Assembly: GCF_900142065.1 (NCBI RefSeq)
Contig: NZ_FSRJ01000002.1
Location: 558,001 to 622,000 of the forward strand
Origin: Agromyces cerinus subsp. cerinus
GTDB taxonomy: Bacteria > Actinomycetota > Actinomycetes > Actinomycetales > Microbacteriaceae
DNA: 64,000 nt
Reading direction: 5' to 3'
Part shown: positions 37,678 to 45,975 of the stretch, piece by piece
How positions within the stretch are numbered: position 1 is the first letter of the stretch
How the letters are laid out: each line of letters starts with the position of its first letter
The notes under the pieces: model-generated
The model's input: only the letters and a program-made list of their open reading frames with translations
Told to the model about the DNA's origin: nothing
The model's database searches: none
Made by a program: the position numbers and the translations under genes

Positions 37678-38915
37678 ACGCCGAGGAGCCCCAGGGAAGT
37701 GCTGCTCGCCGAACCGGGGCGAGGGCGGCCAAGGCAGCGGGCATCCTTCGCGCCGGCGGCCCGCGTGCGCTCGCCCAGCGTCTGGCGCGGCACGCGTTCC
37801 ATCGACTGCACGATCCGAGCCTCGACGAGCCGCTGCTGGATGGCGATGTCGCCGATTCGACGCGGTTGAACCTGGCGACTCCCGAGCGTCGACCGTTGCG
37901 ATCGGAGCAGCTGCGCATCGGGTGGGTGACGACGCCGCCGCGGGCGGGCTCGGGGGGCCACACGACGCTGTTCCGGATGGTGGAGGCGGTCGAGCGCGCA
38001 GGTCATCGCTGCGAACTCTTCCTCTACGACCGGTACGGCGGCGACGTGCGCGAGCACGAGCGCGTGATCCGCGGCTGGTGGCCGAACATCGGGGCCGGCG
38101 TGCACGACGCGTCCGCCGGGATCTCGGGGGTCGACGCGAGCGTCGCCTCGTCGTGGGACACCGCGCACGTGCTCGCCCGACGCGGCACGGCACCGATGCG
38201 GCGGCTCTATTTCATCCAGGACTTCGAGCCGTTCTTCTACGCACGCGGGTCGATGTACGCCCTGGCAGAGGACACGTATCGGTTCGGGTTCCGCTGCATC
38301 GCGCTGGGCGAGATGGTGGCCGAACTCCTCCGGTCGGAGGTCGGCATCGCTCCGGACACGACCGAGTTCGGATGCGACACCTCGGTGTATCGACTGCTCC
38401 CCGGACGTGCACGCACCGGCGTGGTGGCGTACGCGCGCCCCGACGTGCCGCGTCGGGGCTACTGGCTCGCGAGGCTCGCGCTGGAGCAGTTCCACGGACT
38501 CCACCCCGAGATCGACATCCACATGTACGGAGCGGAGATCAACGGGTTGCCGTTCCCGGTCGCTCAGCACGGCCGGCTCACCCCGGCGGAACTCAACGAA
38601 CTCTACAACCGCAGCATCGCCGGGCTCGCGATGTCGTTCACGAACATCTCCCTGGTCGCCGAGGAGATGCTGGCGGCCGGTGCGATCCCCGTCGTGAACG
38701 ACTCCTCGCATTCGCGCGCGGATCTCGTGAACGGGCACGTCGCGTGGGCGAACCCGACGCCCCATGGGATCGCCGCGGCACTCGGCGATGTCGTGGCACG
38801 CGCGGATCGGGACGCGGCAGCGCGGAGCGCGTCGGAGTCGGTGCGTCCGTTCGGCTGGACGAAGGCGCAGTCCGATGTCGTGCGGATCCTCGAGGACGAG
38901 GTGTACGGATCATGA
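37674..38915 (+). CDS. Glycosyltransferase, WsaF/rhamnan-synthesis-like
   Basis: A 413-residue GT-B protein. RIGWVTTPPRAGSGGHTTLF and RRLYFIQDFEPFFYARGSMY match the WsaF family, whose founding member is a rhamnosyltransferase of S-layer glycan synthesis. YNRSIAGLAMSFTNISLVAE forms the donor-binding part. The start at 37674 gives a 4-bp overlap; the frame is open further upstream only inside the previous gene. A polymeric deoxyhexose such as rhamnose in the product is possible but inferred. Confidence 0.85.
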   Translation: MNAEEPQGSAARRTGARAAKAAGILRAGGPRALAQRLARHAFHRLHDPSLDEPLLDGDVADSTRLNLATPERRPLRSEQLRIGWVTTPPRAGSGGHTTLFRMVEAVERAGHRCELFLYDRYGGDVREHERVIRGWWPNIGAGVHDASAGISGVDASVASSWDTAHVLARRGTAPMRRLYFIQDFEPFFYARGSMYALAEDTYRFGFRCIALGEMVAELLRSEVGIAPDTTEFGCDTSVYRLLPGRARTGVVAYARPDVPRRGYWLARLALEQFHGLHPEIDIHMYGAEINGLPFPVAQHGRLTPAELNELYNRSIAGLAMSFTNISLVAEEMLAAGAIPVVNDSSHSRADLVNGHVAWANPTPHGIAAALGDVVARADRDAAARSASESVRPFGWTKAQSDVVRILEDEVYGS

Positions 38916-40429
38916 CACCCGCGGAGCGCGAACCCCGGACCCACGACTCTCCCATCGGGTCCGTCGGTCGACAGGCGGCATCGGGCGTGTTCTGGCTGAC
39001 GGTCCAGAAATGGGTGATCAGGCTCTTCGGCTTCGTCATGATCGCGATCCTCACCAGACTTCTGACGCCGGAGGACTTCGGTGTCGTGGCCGCCGCGTCG
39101 AGCGTGCTGCCGTTCTTCTACCTGCTCGCAGATCTGGGATTCTCCGCGTACATCGTGCAGGCCGACACCACCGACCGGCGCATGTTGAGCACGGGCTTCT
39201 GGTTCTCGTCCCTGGCCGGTCTCCTGCTGTGCGGCCTCGTCATCGGGTTCGCCCCGGTCTTCGGGTCCGTGTTCGGTTCCGACGACGTCGTTCCCGTCCT
39301 GCAGGTCATGGCCCTCGCAGTGGTGCTCGTCGCCGTCGCCTCGGTGCCGATCGCGCTGCTTCGGCGAGCCATGCGGTTCCGTGCGCTGGCAGTGCAGGGG
39401 GCCATCGCCGCGCTCGCGGCTCAGGTGGTCGCCGTCACCATGGCGTTCACCGGCTTCGGCGTCTGGGCCCTGGTCGGCCAGGTGCTGGTGACCGCGTTGG
39501 TGACCGCCGTGCTCGCGTGGGTCACGGCCGGCTGGCGTCCGGCGTTCGAGTTCTCGCGCACGGAGTTCACGACGATGGCCCGGTTCGGCAGTCAGGTGCT
39601 CGGCGTCGAGTTCGTCGGCATGTGCCGCGTGTTCGCCGAGACCGCCATCATCTCGGGTGTGCTCGGCATGGCGGCGCTGGGGTACCTGAACATCGCGCAG
39701 CGACTCGTCCAGATCGTGCAGGACCTGACCGGTTCGGCGCTCCTGCCGGTGTCATCGGTCGCCTTCTCCAAGATCCGCGATTCCGCCGAGCGTCTGCGGC
39801 GGGCGTACGTGCGCGCGCTGCGCATGACCTACGCCCTGATGACCCCTCCGCTCACGGTCGTGGCGGTGGCCTCGCCGCTGATCATCCCGATCGTCTTCGG
39901 CAAGGGATGGGCGGAGAGCGCGCCTGTCGCCCAGATCCTCGCACTCGCCGGGATCATCGTCGTCGGCGCGACGCTCGATCACGGGCTCTTCTACGGACTC
40001 GGCAAGCCCGGCAGGTGGTTCGTCTACGCCGTCATCGTCGATGCGTGCACCGTCGCCACGACGGCGATCACGGCCCGATGGGGACTCGAGGCCGTCGCGT
40101 TCGGATTCCTCGTGATCGCCGGTCTCGCCACGGTGAGCCGCTGGTTCCTGGTCGGCAGGCTGCTCGAGGCGTCGCCGAGGACGGCGGCGGGGCCGTTCGG
40201 CTTCCTCATCGCTTCGGTCGTGGTCGGCTTCGGCGCCGGGTGGGCGGCGCTCGCCCTGTCGGACGGGCTTCTCCCGATCGTCAGGATCCTCATCGTGGGC
40301 TTCGCGGTTCTGGCGGCGGACCTCGTGCTGGTCCGCGTGTTCGCCCGCTCCGTCTTCGACGACCTGGTCGAGGTGCTGTCCCGGTTCGGTCGGGGAAACC
40401 GGATCCGCTCTCCGCAGAAGGAGGGATGA
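38912..40429 (+). CDS. Wzx-like polysaccharide flippase (MOP superfamily)
   Basis: A 505-residue protein with about twelve to fourteen membrane helices and the polysaccharide-transport pattern: ASGVFWLTVQKWVIRLFGFV at the start and LTRLLTPEDFGVVAAASSV in the first loop. It should flip the undecaprenyl-linked repeat unit to the outer face, where the Wzy-like protein at 49140 would polymerise it. It overlaps the previous gene by 4 bp and ends 2 bp before the next start. Confidence 0.92.
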   Translation: MTPAEREPRTHDSPIGSVGRQAASGVFWLTVQKWVIRLFGFVMIAILTRLLTPEDFGVVAAASSVLPFFYLLADLGFSAYIVQADTTDRRMLSTGFWFSSLAGLLLCGLVIGFAPVFGSVFGSDDVVPVLQVMALAVVLVAVASVPIALLRRAMRFRALAVQGAIAALAAQVVAVTMAFTGFGVWALVGQVLVTALVTAVLAWVTAGWRPAFEFSRTEFTTMARFGSQVLGVEFVGMCRVFAETAIISGVLGMAALGYLNIAQRLVQIVQDLTGSALLPVSSVAFSKIRDSAERLRRAYVRALRMTYALMTPPLTVVAVASPLIIPIVFGKGWAESAPVAQILALAGIIVVGATLDHGLFYGLGKPGRWFVYAVIVDACTVATTAITARWGLEAVAFGFLVIAGLATVSRWFLVGRLLEASPRTAAGPFGFLIASVVVGFGAGWAALALSDGLLPIVRILIVGFAVLAADLVLVRVFARSVFDDLVEVLSRFGRGNRIRSPQKEG

Positions 40430-40431
40430 GG

Positions 40432-41796
40432 ATGACCGTTGCAGCCGCCCCTCCTCCGCACATCTTGATCATCGTGCAGAACCTGCCCGTCCCGCTGGAC
40501 CGGCGCGTGTGGCTGGAATGCCGGGCCCTGATCGCTCGCGGATACCGGGTCAGCGTGATCTGTCCGAAAGGACCGGGCGATCCCGCCCGCCAGCGCCTCG
40601 ACGGCGTGGACATCTACAAGTACCAGCCTGCGCCCGAGGCGGGCGGGCTGGCAGGGTTCGCGTGGGAGTTCGCCTACAGCTGGGTGCGGACTGCGTGGCT
40701 GTCGCTTCGAGTGCGACGCAATCGCCGGTTCGACATCATCCAGGCCTGCAATCCGCCGGACACGTTCTGGCTGCTCGCCCTGTTGTGGCGGCCGTTCGGG
40801 GTCAGGTTCGTGTTCGACCACCATGACCTGAATCCCGAGCTCTTCCTCTCCCGGTTCGGTGCGCCCACCGGCGGGCTCAAGGCCCTCGAGTACCGTGTGC
40901 TGCGATGGCTCGAGCGGCGCACGTTCCGTGCTGCCGATCGCGTCATCTCGACGAACGACTCGTACAAGGCGATCGCGGTCGAGCGGGGGCAGCGGCGCCC
41001 GACGGACGTGACCGTCGTCCGCAGCGGGCCGGACACCCGGCAGATGCGCCCGATCTACCCCGACGATCCGCGCCCCCTCGACGGGATCAACCTCGTGTAT
41101 CTCGGCATCATGGGGCCGCAGGACGGGGTCGACCAGGTGCTGCTCCTGGTCGACGAGCTCGTGCATCGGCGGGGACGGGCGAATGTGAGCGCGACGCTCC
41201 TCGGGTTCGGCGACTGCCTCGCGCAGCTCAGGGCGCAGGCGACGTCGCTCGGACTCGACGACCACGTGACCTTCACGGGGCGGGTCGACCGGGTGGCGAT
41301 CGCCGAGTACCTCAGCCGCGCCGACATCGGGGTCTGCCCCGACCTGAAGACCCCGCTCAACGACCTGTCCACGATGAACAAGACGATGGAGTACATGTCG
41401 TATGCACTGCCCGCGGTGTCGTTCGACCTGCGGGAGACACGCGTGTCCGGTGCCGACACGGTGCAGTACGTCGCATCGGGCGACCTCAGGGCATTGGCCG
41501 ACGTGGTCGAGGGGCTCATCGACGACCCCGAGCGGCGCGTCGAACTCGGAGCGAAGGCGCGGGCTCGCGTCGCCGCGGTCCTGGACTGGCGCCCTCAGGC
41601 GGCGGCGTACGTCTCCGTCTACGACGGTCTCTCCGGATTCGGCAACCTCGACTCGCGCACCGGGCGCGCGGACCGGGTCGCGGCCGTCCCCGAGCCCGAG
41701 CGCGCGCCGGACACCGACCCGCAGGGTCGGAGCTACGTCGACCTCGACGATCCCGAGGAGTTCCGGCGGTATCTCATCGAACGGAGAGCGCGATGA
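40432..41796 (+). CDS. Glycosyltransferase family 4
   Basis: A 454-residue GT4 protein. PHILIIVQNLPVPLDRRVWL and FVFDHHDLNPELFLSRFG are typical of the exopolysaccharide GT4 group near exosortase-type clusters. The donor site includes TFTGRVDRVAIAEYLSRADI and NKTMEYMSYALPAVSF. An acidic C-terminal tail (about 415-454) is an extra. The ATG at 40432 is chosen because GGAGG ends 7 nt upstream; an ATG at 40426 lies too close to it. Confidence 0.88.
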   Translation: MTVAAAPPPHILIIVQNLPVPLDRRVWLECRALIARGYRVSVICPKGPGDPARQRLDGVDIYKYQPAPEAGGLAGFAWEFAYSWVRTAWLSLRVRRNRRFDIIQACNPPDTFWLLALLWRPFGVRFVFDHHDLNPELFLSRFGAPTGGLKALEYRVLRWLERRTFRAADRVISTNDSYKAIAVERGQRRPTDVTVVRSGPDTRQMRPIYPDDPRPLDGINLVYLGIMGPQDGVDQVLLLVDELVHRRGRANVSATLLGFGDCLAQLRAQATSLGLDDHVTFTGRVDRVAIAEYLSRADIGVCPDLKTPLNDLSTMNKTMEYMSYALPAVSFDLRETRVSGADTVQYVASGDLRALADVVEGLIDDPERRVELGAKARARVAAVLDWRPQAAAYVSVYDGLSGFGNLDSRTGRADRVAAVPEPERAPDTDPQGRSYVDLDDPEEFRRYLIERRAR

Positions 41797-43385
41797 CTCC
41801 GGTCGGAACCGCCGTCCACGACCTGTTGGCGCACGCGGCCGCAGGCACTCCCGATGCGCCCGCGCTGAGCTACCGGAACCGCACGGTCTCCTACGCCGAG
41901 ACCTGGGGGAGCGTCTGCACCGTCGCCGATCATCTGCGAGCTCTCGGCCTCGGACGTGGCGATCGCGTGGCGATCTCCCTCGAGAAGCGGATCGAGACCG
42001 TCGTCGCGATCTTCGCCGCCTCGGCCGCCGACGGGCTGTTCGTCCCGATCAACCCCGTCCTCAAGCCGGCGCAGGTCGGTCACATCCTCGTCGACAGCGG
42101 TGCCCGAGTGCTCATCACGTCGACCGACCGACTCACCCAGCTGATCTCGATCCTGCCGGGCACCGCGATCGCCGACGTGATCCTGATCGGCGCCGCCGAC
42201 GCCGGCCGCACGGACGGCGCCGCCCCGGCCGTGCACTCCCGGGTGCACCGCTGGCGCGACGGGCAGCGTGCAGGCGGAGAGGCCGGCCGATCCGCTCGGA
42301 TCGATATCGATCCGGCCGCGATCCTCTACACCTCAGGCAGCACCGGCGGGCCCAAGGGCGTCGTCGTGAGTCATCGCAACCTGATCGCCGGCGCCGAGAG
42401 CGTGAGTTCCTACTTGGAGAACGACGGCGACGACGTCATCCTGAGCGCCCTGCCGCTGAGCTTCGATGCCGGTCTGAGCCAGGTCACGACGGCGTTCTCG
42501 GTCGGCGCCCACTGCGTGCTCATGAACTACCTGCTGCCCAGAGACGTTCCGAAGCTCTGCGAGCAGTACGGCGTCACCGGGCTGACGGGCGTTCCGCCGC
42601 TCTGGCAGCAGCTGATGGATGTCCCGTGGCCGAAGGAGACCGCGCACCGGCTCCGCTACTGGGCGAACACGGGCGGAAGGATGCCGCGCACGACGCTCGC
42701 CCGACTCCGCGAGACCTTCACCGAGGCGAAGCCCTACCTCATGTACGGACTCACGGAGGCGTTCCGTTCGACGTACCTCGACCCGGCTGAGGTGGATCGT
42801 CGCCCCGACTCGATCGGCAAAGCCATCCCGAATGCCGAGATCGTCGTGATGCGACCCGACGGCTCGCCGGCTTCCGTCGGCGAGGAAGGCGAGCTGGTGC
42901 ACCGCGGGGCCCTCGTCGGACTCGGCTACTGGAACGACCCCGTTCGGACGGCTGAACGGTTCCGCCCGGTCGACCATGCCGACCAGCCCTGGCGCGCCCT
43001 CGAAATGGCCGTGTGGTCGGGAGATACAGTGGTGGCCGATGAGGAGGGCTTCCTGTACTTCGTCGGTCGCGCGGACGAGATGATCAAGACCTCGGGATAT
43101 CGGGTGAGCCCGACCGAGATCGAGGAGGCCGCCTACGCCACCGGGCTCGTTCGCGACGCCGTCGCGTTCGGCGTCGATGATCCTGCCCTGGGCCAGCGGA
43201 TCGTCCTCGTCGCCACACCGGCGGGCACGGGACTCGACGGGGGTGCACCCGTGCTCATCGCGGCGCTCCGACCGCTCCTCCCGCTGTACATGGTCCCGTC
43301 CCGGGTGGAGATCCGCGCGGAGCTGCCTCGTTCCCCGAACGGCAAGTTCGACCGCAAGCTCATCAGGGCGGAGGTCGCCGGATGA
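41793..43385 (+). CDS. AMP-forming acyl/aminoacyl-ACP ligase
   Basis: A 530-residue adenylate-forming enzyme. A3 core ILYTSGSTGGPKGVV, A5 YLMYGLTEAF, A7/A8 WSGDTV and RADEMIKTSGYRVSPTEIE, and the A10 lysine in PNGKFDRK are all intact, so it should be active. The order ligase - PLP decarboxylase - ACP matches the 'exosortase A system-associated' ligase and decarboxylase families (TIGR03098/TIGR03099), although no exosortase is seen here. It probably activates an amino acid and loads it on the ACP encoded two genes downstream. Overlaps of 4 bp flank it. Confidence 0.9.
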   Translation: MTPVGTAVHDLLAHAAAGTPDAPALSYRNRTVSYAETWGSVCTVADHLRALGLGRGDRVAISLEKRIETVVAIFAASAADGLFVPINPVLKPAQVGHILVDSGARVLITSTDRLTQLISILPGTAIADVILIGAADAGRTDGAAPAVHSRVHRWRDGQRAGGEAGRSARIDIDPAAILYTSGSTGGPKGVVVSHRNLIAGAESVSSYLENDGDDVILSALPLSFDAGLSQVTTAFSVGAHCVLMNYLLPRDVPKLCEQYGVTGLTGVPPLWQQLMDVPWPKETAHRLRYWANTGGRMPRTTLARLRETFTEAKPYLMYGLTEAFRSTYLDPAEVDRRPDSIGKAIPNAEIVVMRPDGSPASVGEEGELVHRGALVGLGYWNDPVRTAERFRPVDHADQPWRALEMAVWSGDTVVADEEGFLYFVGRADEMIKTSGYRVSPTEIEEAAYATGLVRDAVAFGVDDPALGQRIVLVATPAGTGLDGGAPVLIAALRPLLPLYMVPSRVEIRAELPRSPNGKFDRKLIRAEVAG

Positions 43386-44608
43386 AACCGAACGAGCACA
43401 TCGCCGAATTCGGCACGATCGACGCCGAGCTCGGGGTCGGCGGAATGCCGCTCAGCAGGCTCGCGGCCCGCGTCGGCTCGACGCCGTTCTTCGCCTACGA
43501 CCGCACGCTGCTGGACCGGCGCGTCGATCGATTGCGCGCAGCGCTTCCGGCGCGGATCGAACTCAGCTACGCCATGAAGGCCAACCCGATGCCGGCGATC
43601 GTCCAGCATCTGGCGCGCCGGGTCGATCGGATCGACGTGGCGTCGTCGGCAGAGATGCTGACGGCGCTCGACACGACGCTCCCGGCGGACCGGGTCAGCT
43701 TCGCGGGGCCCGGCAAGGCACCGGCCGAGATCCGCCGCGCGGTCGCCTCCGGGATCATCGTGGAGATCGAGTCCGCCACCGAGTTCCGCCGGGTCGTCGC
43801 CGCCGGCGATGAGCTCGGCATCGTGCCGACCGTCGCCGTCCGGGTCAATCCGGACTTCGCAGTCAAGGGTTCGGGGATGCGGATGGGCGGAGGCCCGCAG
43901 CAGTTCGGCATCGACGCCGAGCAGGTCCCCGCAGTGCTGCACGACTTCGCAGCGGCCGGGGTGGACATCCTCGGATTCCATGTCTTCGCCGGTTCGCAGA
44001 ACCTGAACGCCGCGGTCATCACCGAGGCCCAGCGACGCACCGTCGACCTCGTGACCGAGCTCGCGGAGCATCTGCCGGCACCGCTCCGGTATCTGAACCT
44101 CGGTGGAGGGTTCGGCATCCCGTACGTCGATCGGGATCGCCCACTCGATCTCGACGAGGTTGCAGCAGGGCTGCACGAGCTGGTCGACGGCGTCATCGCG
44201 GAACGGCTCCCGGATGCCACGCCGGTGATCGAGCTCGGGCGCTACCTCGTCGGGGAGTGCGGTGTGTACGTCACCCGGGTGCTCGACCGCAAGGTGTCGC
44301 GCGGCAGGACCTACCTCGTGGTCGACGGCGGGATGCACCATCAGCTCGCTGCATCCGGGAACTTCGGGCAGGCGATCCGTCGCAACTACCCCGTCGCGGT
44401 CGGCAACCGCGCCGACGCCGCAGCCGGGGGCGGCGTCACGGTGGTGGGGTGCCTCTGCACGCCGCTCGACCTGCTGGGCGACGACGTCGAGCTGCCTCCC
44501 GCGGAGATCGACGATCTCATCGTGATCTTCCAGGCCGGGGCGTACGGCCTGACCGCGAGCCCGACCGCATTCCTGGGGCATCCGGCTCCGGTGGAGGTCC
44601 TCGTCTGA
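43382..44608 (+). CDS. PLP-dependent (LysA-fold) decarboxylase, carrier-linked type
   Basis: A 408-residue fold-type III decarboxylase. PLP Lys66 is in LSYAMKANPMP, the phosphate-binding part is LNLGGGFGIPY, and the active-site Cys region is VVGCLCTPLDLLG. It belongs to the ornithine/diaminopimelate decarboxylase superfamily but sits between an adenylating ligase and an ACP. The known parallel is BtrK of butirosin synthesis, which decarboxylates glutamyl-S-ACP to a GABA thioester. A carrier-bound amino acid is therefore the likely substrate (inference). Its start overlaps the ligase stop by 4 bp. Confidence 0.88.
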   Translation: MKPNEHIAEFGTIDAELGVGGMPLSRLAARVGSTPFFAYDRTLLDRRVDRLRAALPARIELSYAMKANPMPAIVQHLARRVDRIDVASSAEMLTALDTTLPADRVSFAGPGKAPAEIRRAVASGIIVEIESATEFRRVVAAGDELGIVPTVAVRVNPDFAVKGSGMRMGGGPQQFGIDAEQVPAVLHDFAAAGVDILGFHVFAGSQNLNAAVITEAQRRTVDLVTELAEHLPAPLRYLNLGGGFGIPYVDRDRPLDLDEVAAGLHELVDGVIAERLPDATPVIELGRYLVGECGVYVTRVLDRKVSRGRTYLVVDGGMHHQLAASGNFGQAIRRNYPVAVGNRADAAAGGGVTVVGCLCTPLDLLGDDVELPPAEIDDLIVIFQAGAYGLTASPTAFLGHPAPVEVLV

Positions 44609-44628
44609 TCAGGTGACAGGGAGCAAGC

Positions 44629-44886
44629 ATGGATGACACGTTCGACGCCGTTCGCGAGGTGCTGGTCGAGACGCTCGAGTTGCAGCAGCGCCCCGACGAC
44701 CTGCACGCCGACACCGCACTCTTCGGTTCGCTGCCGGAACTGGATTCGTTCGGAGTGGTGCAGCTCGTGGCCGCGCTCGAGCAACGATTCGGCATCACCG
44801 TCGACGACGACGAGTTCGGGGCCGAGCTCTTCGAGACGGTGGGCACCTTGACCGAGTTCGTCGACGCGAAGCTCGCGGCCGCGTGA
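44629..44886 (+). CDS. Acyl carrier protein
   Basis: An 85-residue acidic four-helix carrier. The phosphopantetheine site is Ser40 in PELDSFGVVQL. Helix boundaries and length fit stand-alone ACP/PCP proteins. GACAGGGAG upstream is the ribosome-binding site, and a gap of 20 bp separates it from the decarboxylase. It ends the long operon. It should hold the activated and decarboxylated group for transfer, possibly to a glycan. Confidence 0.92.
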   Translation: MDDTFDAVREVLVETLELQQRPDDLHADTALFGSLPELDSFGVVQLVAALEQRFGITVDDDEFGAELFETVGTLTEFVDAKLAAA

Positions 44887-44949
44887 TGGTGCTCCATGCC
44901 TCCGGTGAGCCTGCCGTCGCCCTGGCGCCTACCACCGGGTGCGAGCCTG

Positions 44950-45813
44950 CTACCAGGGGACCAGGGTCAGTTCGCTGTACAGGTAGTCGACGGTGTCGGC
45001 TTCGAGCCGGCTCCCGCGGAACATCTTCGGTCGAGGCCGCGGGAGTTCGATTCCGGGTCGCGGTGCGAACCCGAGAACCCGCCGTTCGGCAAGGGTGGCG
45101 ACGAGCCCGCGCCGCAGCAGGTGGGCGCCGACGCTCGGCCAGGCGGCTTCGAGACATCCGGGATCTCCGCCCGCGTACAGCGGCGAGGCGAACGTGCGGA
45201 CCCCCTTCCTGGCGTCCCGCCGGTACATGAGGTACCCGTGCTCATCGGCGTGCGTCACGAGCAGGTGCTGGGCCGCGGGCGCGCGCCGATGGTCCCGGTA
45301 GATCTCGGCGTCCCGCCCGCGGAGCACCCGGTGGATCGCCTCCGGATCGCTCGTGACGCGGGTTCCGCGCCGCGGGACCCACGGCAGGTTCGGTACGAGC
45401 TTCGTGCTGGTGTCCAGTCGCCGGAATCCGAGGCGTTCGTTCAGCGCGACCACGTTCCCGCTGGGGGAGAGGTCGGTGAACTCGTAGCCCTGCTGCGAGA
45501 GGAGCGCTCGCACGAGCCGGAGACCGTGCACGCGGTGATCCTCCAGCACGCAGAACGCCGCCAGATTGCAGACCCGCACCTGCTCGTCACCGACGTCTCG
45601 CAGCGAGTACACGGCGGCGTAGACGCCGACGACGCCCTCGTCGCCCACGAGTTGGAACCCGTGATTGGGGGCCGAGTCCTCCCACGGAGGCGCGACGACG
45701 CTCGCCCAGGCCTCGGCCGAGACGTTCCGGTTGAGGTGCTGATGGAGGAACCTGCCGACCGGCTCGAGATCGGCGGCCAGGATGGGACGAACTTCGACGG
45801 CCGATCCTGCCAT
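44950..45813 (-). CDS. GNAT-fold N-acyltransferase
   Basis: A 287-residue protein on the strand opposite to the cluster. The N-terminal GNAT domain (about 5-150) shows VEVRPILAADLEPVGRFL, the AcCoA-region sequence DHRVHGLRLVRALLSQQGY and NERLGFRRLD. The second half (about 150-287) is a less conserved companion domain. Proteins of this shape occur in polysaccharide clusters. It could move an acyl group from CoA or from the neighbouring ACP to a sugar amine, but this is inference. TAGGCT lies 7 nt before the ATG, so the mRNA is leaderless. Confidence 0.82.
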   Translation of the reverse strand: MAGSAVEVRPILAADLEPVGRFLHQHLNRNVSAEAWASVVAPPWEDSAPNHGFQLVGDEGVVGVYAAVYSLRDVGDEQVRVCNLAAFCVLEDHRVHGLRLVRALLSQQGYEFTDLSPSGNVVALNERLGFRRLDTSTKLVPNLPWVPRRGTRVTSDPEAIHRVLRGRDAEIYRDHRRAPAAQHLLVTHADEHGYLMYRRDARKGVRTFASPLYAGGDPGCLEAAWPSVGAHLLRRGLVATLAERRVLGFAPRPGIELPRPRPKMFRGSRLEADTVDYLYSELTLVPW

Positions 45814-45820
45814 GCCGCTC

Positions 45821-45865
45821 AGCCTACGCGGCGGATTCCCCGCGTGGGCAGCCCATATCGGGGGG
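45821..45865 (-). promoter_or_regulatory. C-tract/G-tract promoter element, site 3 (GNAT gene)
   Basis: Read on the minus strand, CCCCCC-GATAT-GGG (45865-45852) is followed by TAGGCT (45826-45821). The G block begins 28 nt before the -10. Transcription would start at or next to the ATG at 45813. Confidence 0.6.
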
Positions 45866-45899
45866 TCGGCGACCGCTCCCCGTCCGCGATGAAGCGGAC

Positions 45900-45905
45900 T
45901 ATCCT
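45900..45905 (+). promoter_or_regulatory. Candidate -10 for the leader peptide and GT2 operon
   Basis: TATCCT lies about 23 nt before the leader-peptide ATG. No -35 is clear. It is 40 nt from the G block of the element above, so it does not follow the common spacing. Confidence 0.3.
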
Positions 45906-45927
45906 GCTCGGCAGGGGAGGTGTCGCG

Positions 45928-45975
45928 ATGTCACCTCGGGTCGAGGGCGGCAACGGCGATCGGGGCGCACGATGA
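45928..45975 (+). CDS. 15-residue leader/coupling peptide upstream of GT2
   Basis: The frame encodes MSPRVEGGNGDRGAR. GGGGAGG (45914-45920) lies 7 nt upstream, the best ribosome-binding site in this intergenic region. Its TGA overlaps the ATG of the glycosyltransferase (ATGA at 45972-45975), which itself has no good Shine-Dalgarno. Translation of the glycosyltransferase is therefore probably coupled to this mini-gene. It is too short to assign a function. Confidence 0.5.
   Translation: MSPRVEGGNGDRGAR

Noticed and set aside
41793-44886. Exosortase/PEP-CTERM protein-sorting system
   Set aside because: Only the associated ligase and decarboxylase families occur. I found no exosortase membrane protein and no C-terminal PEP motif with a helix in any gene of the window.
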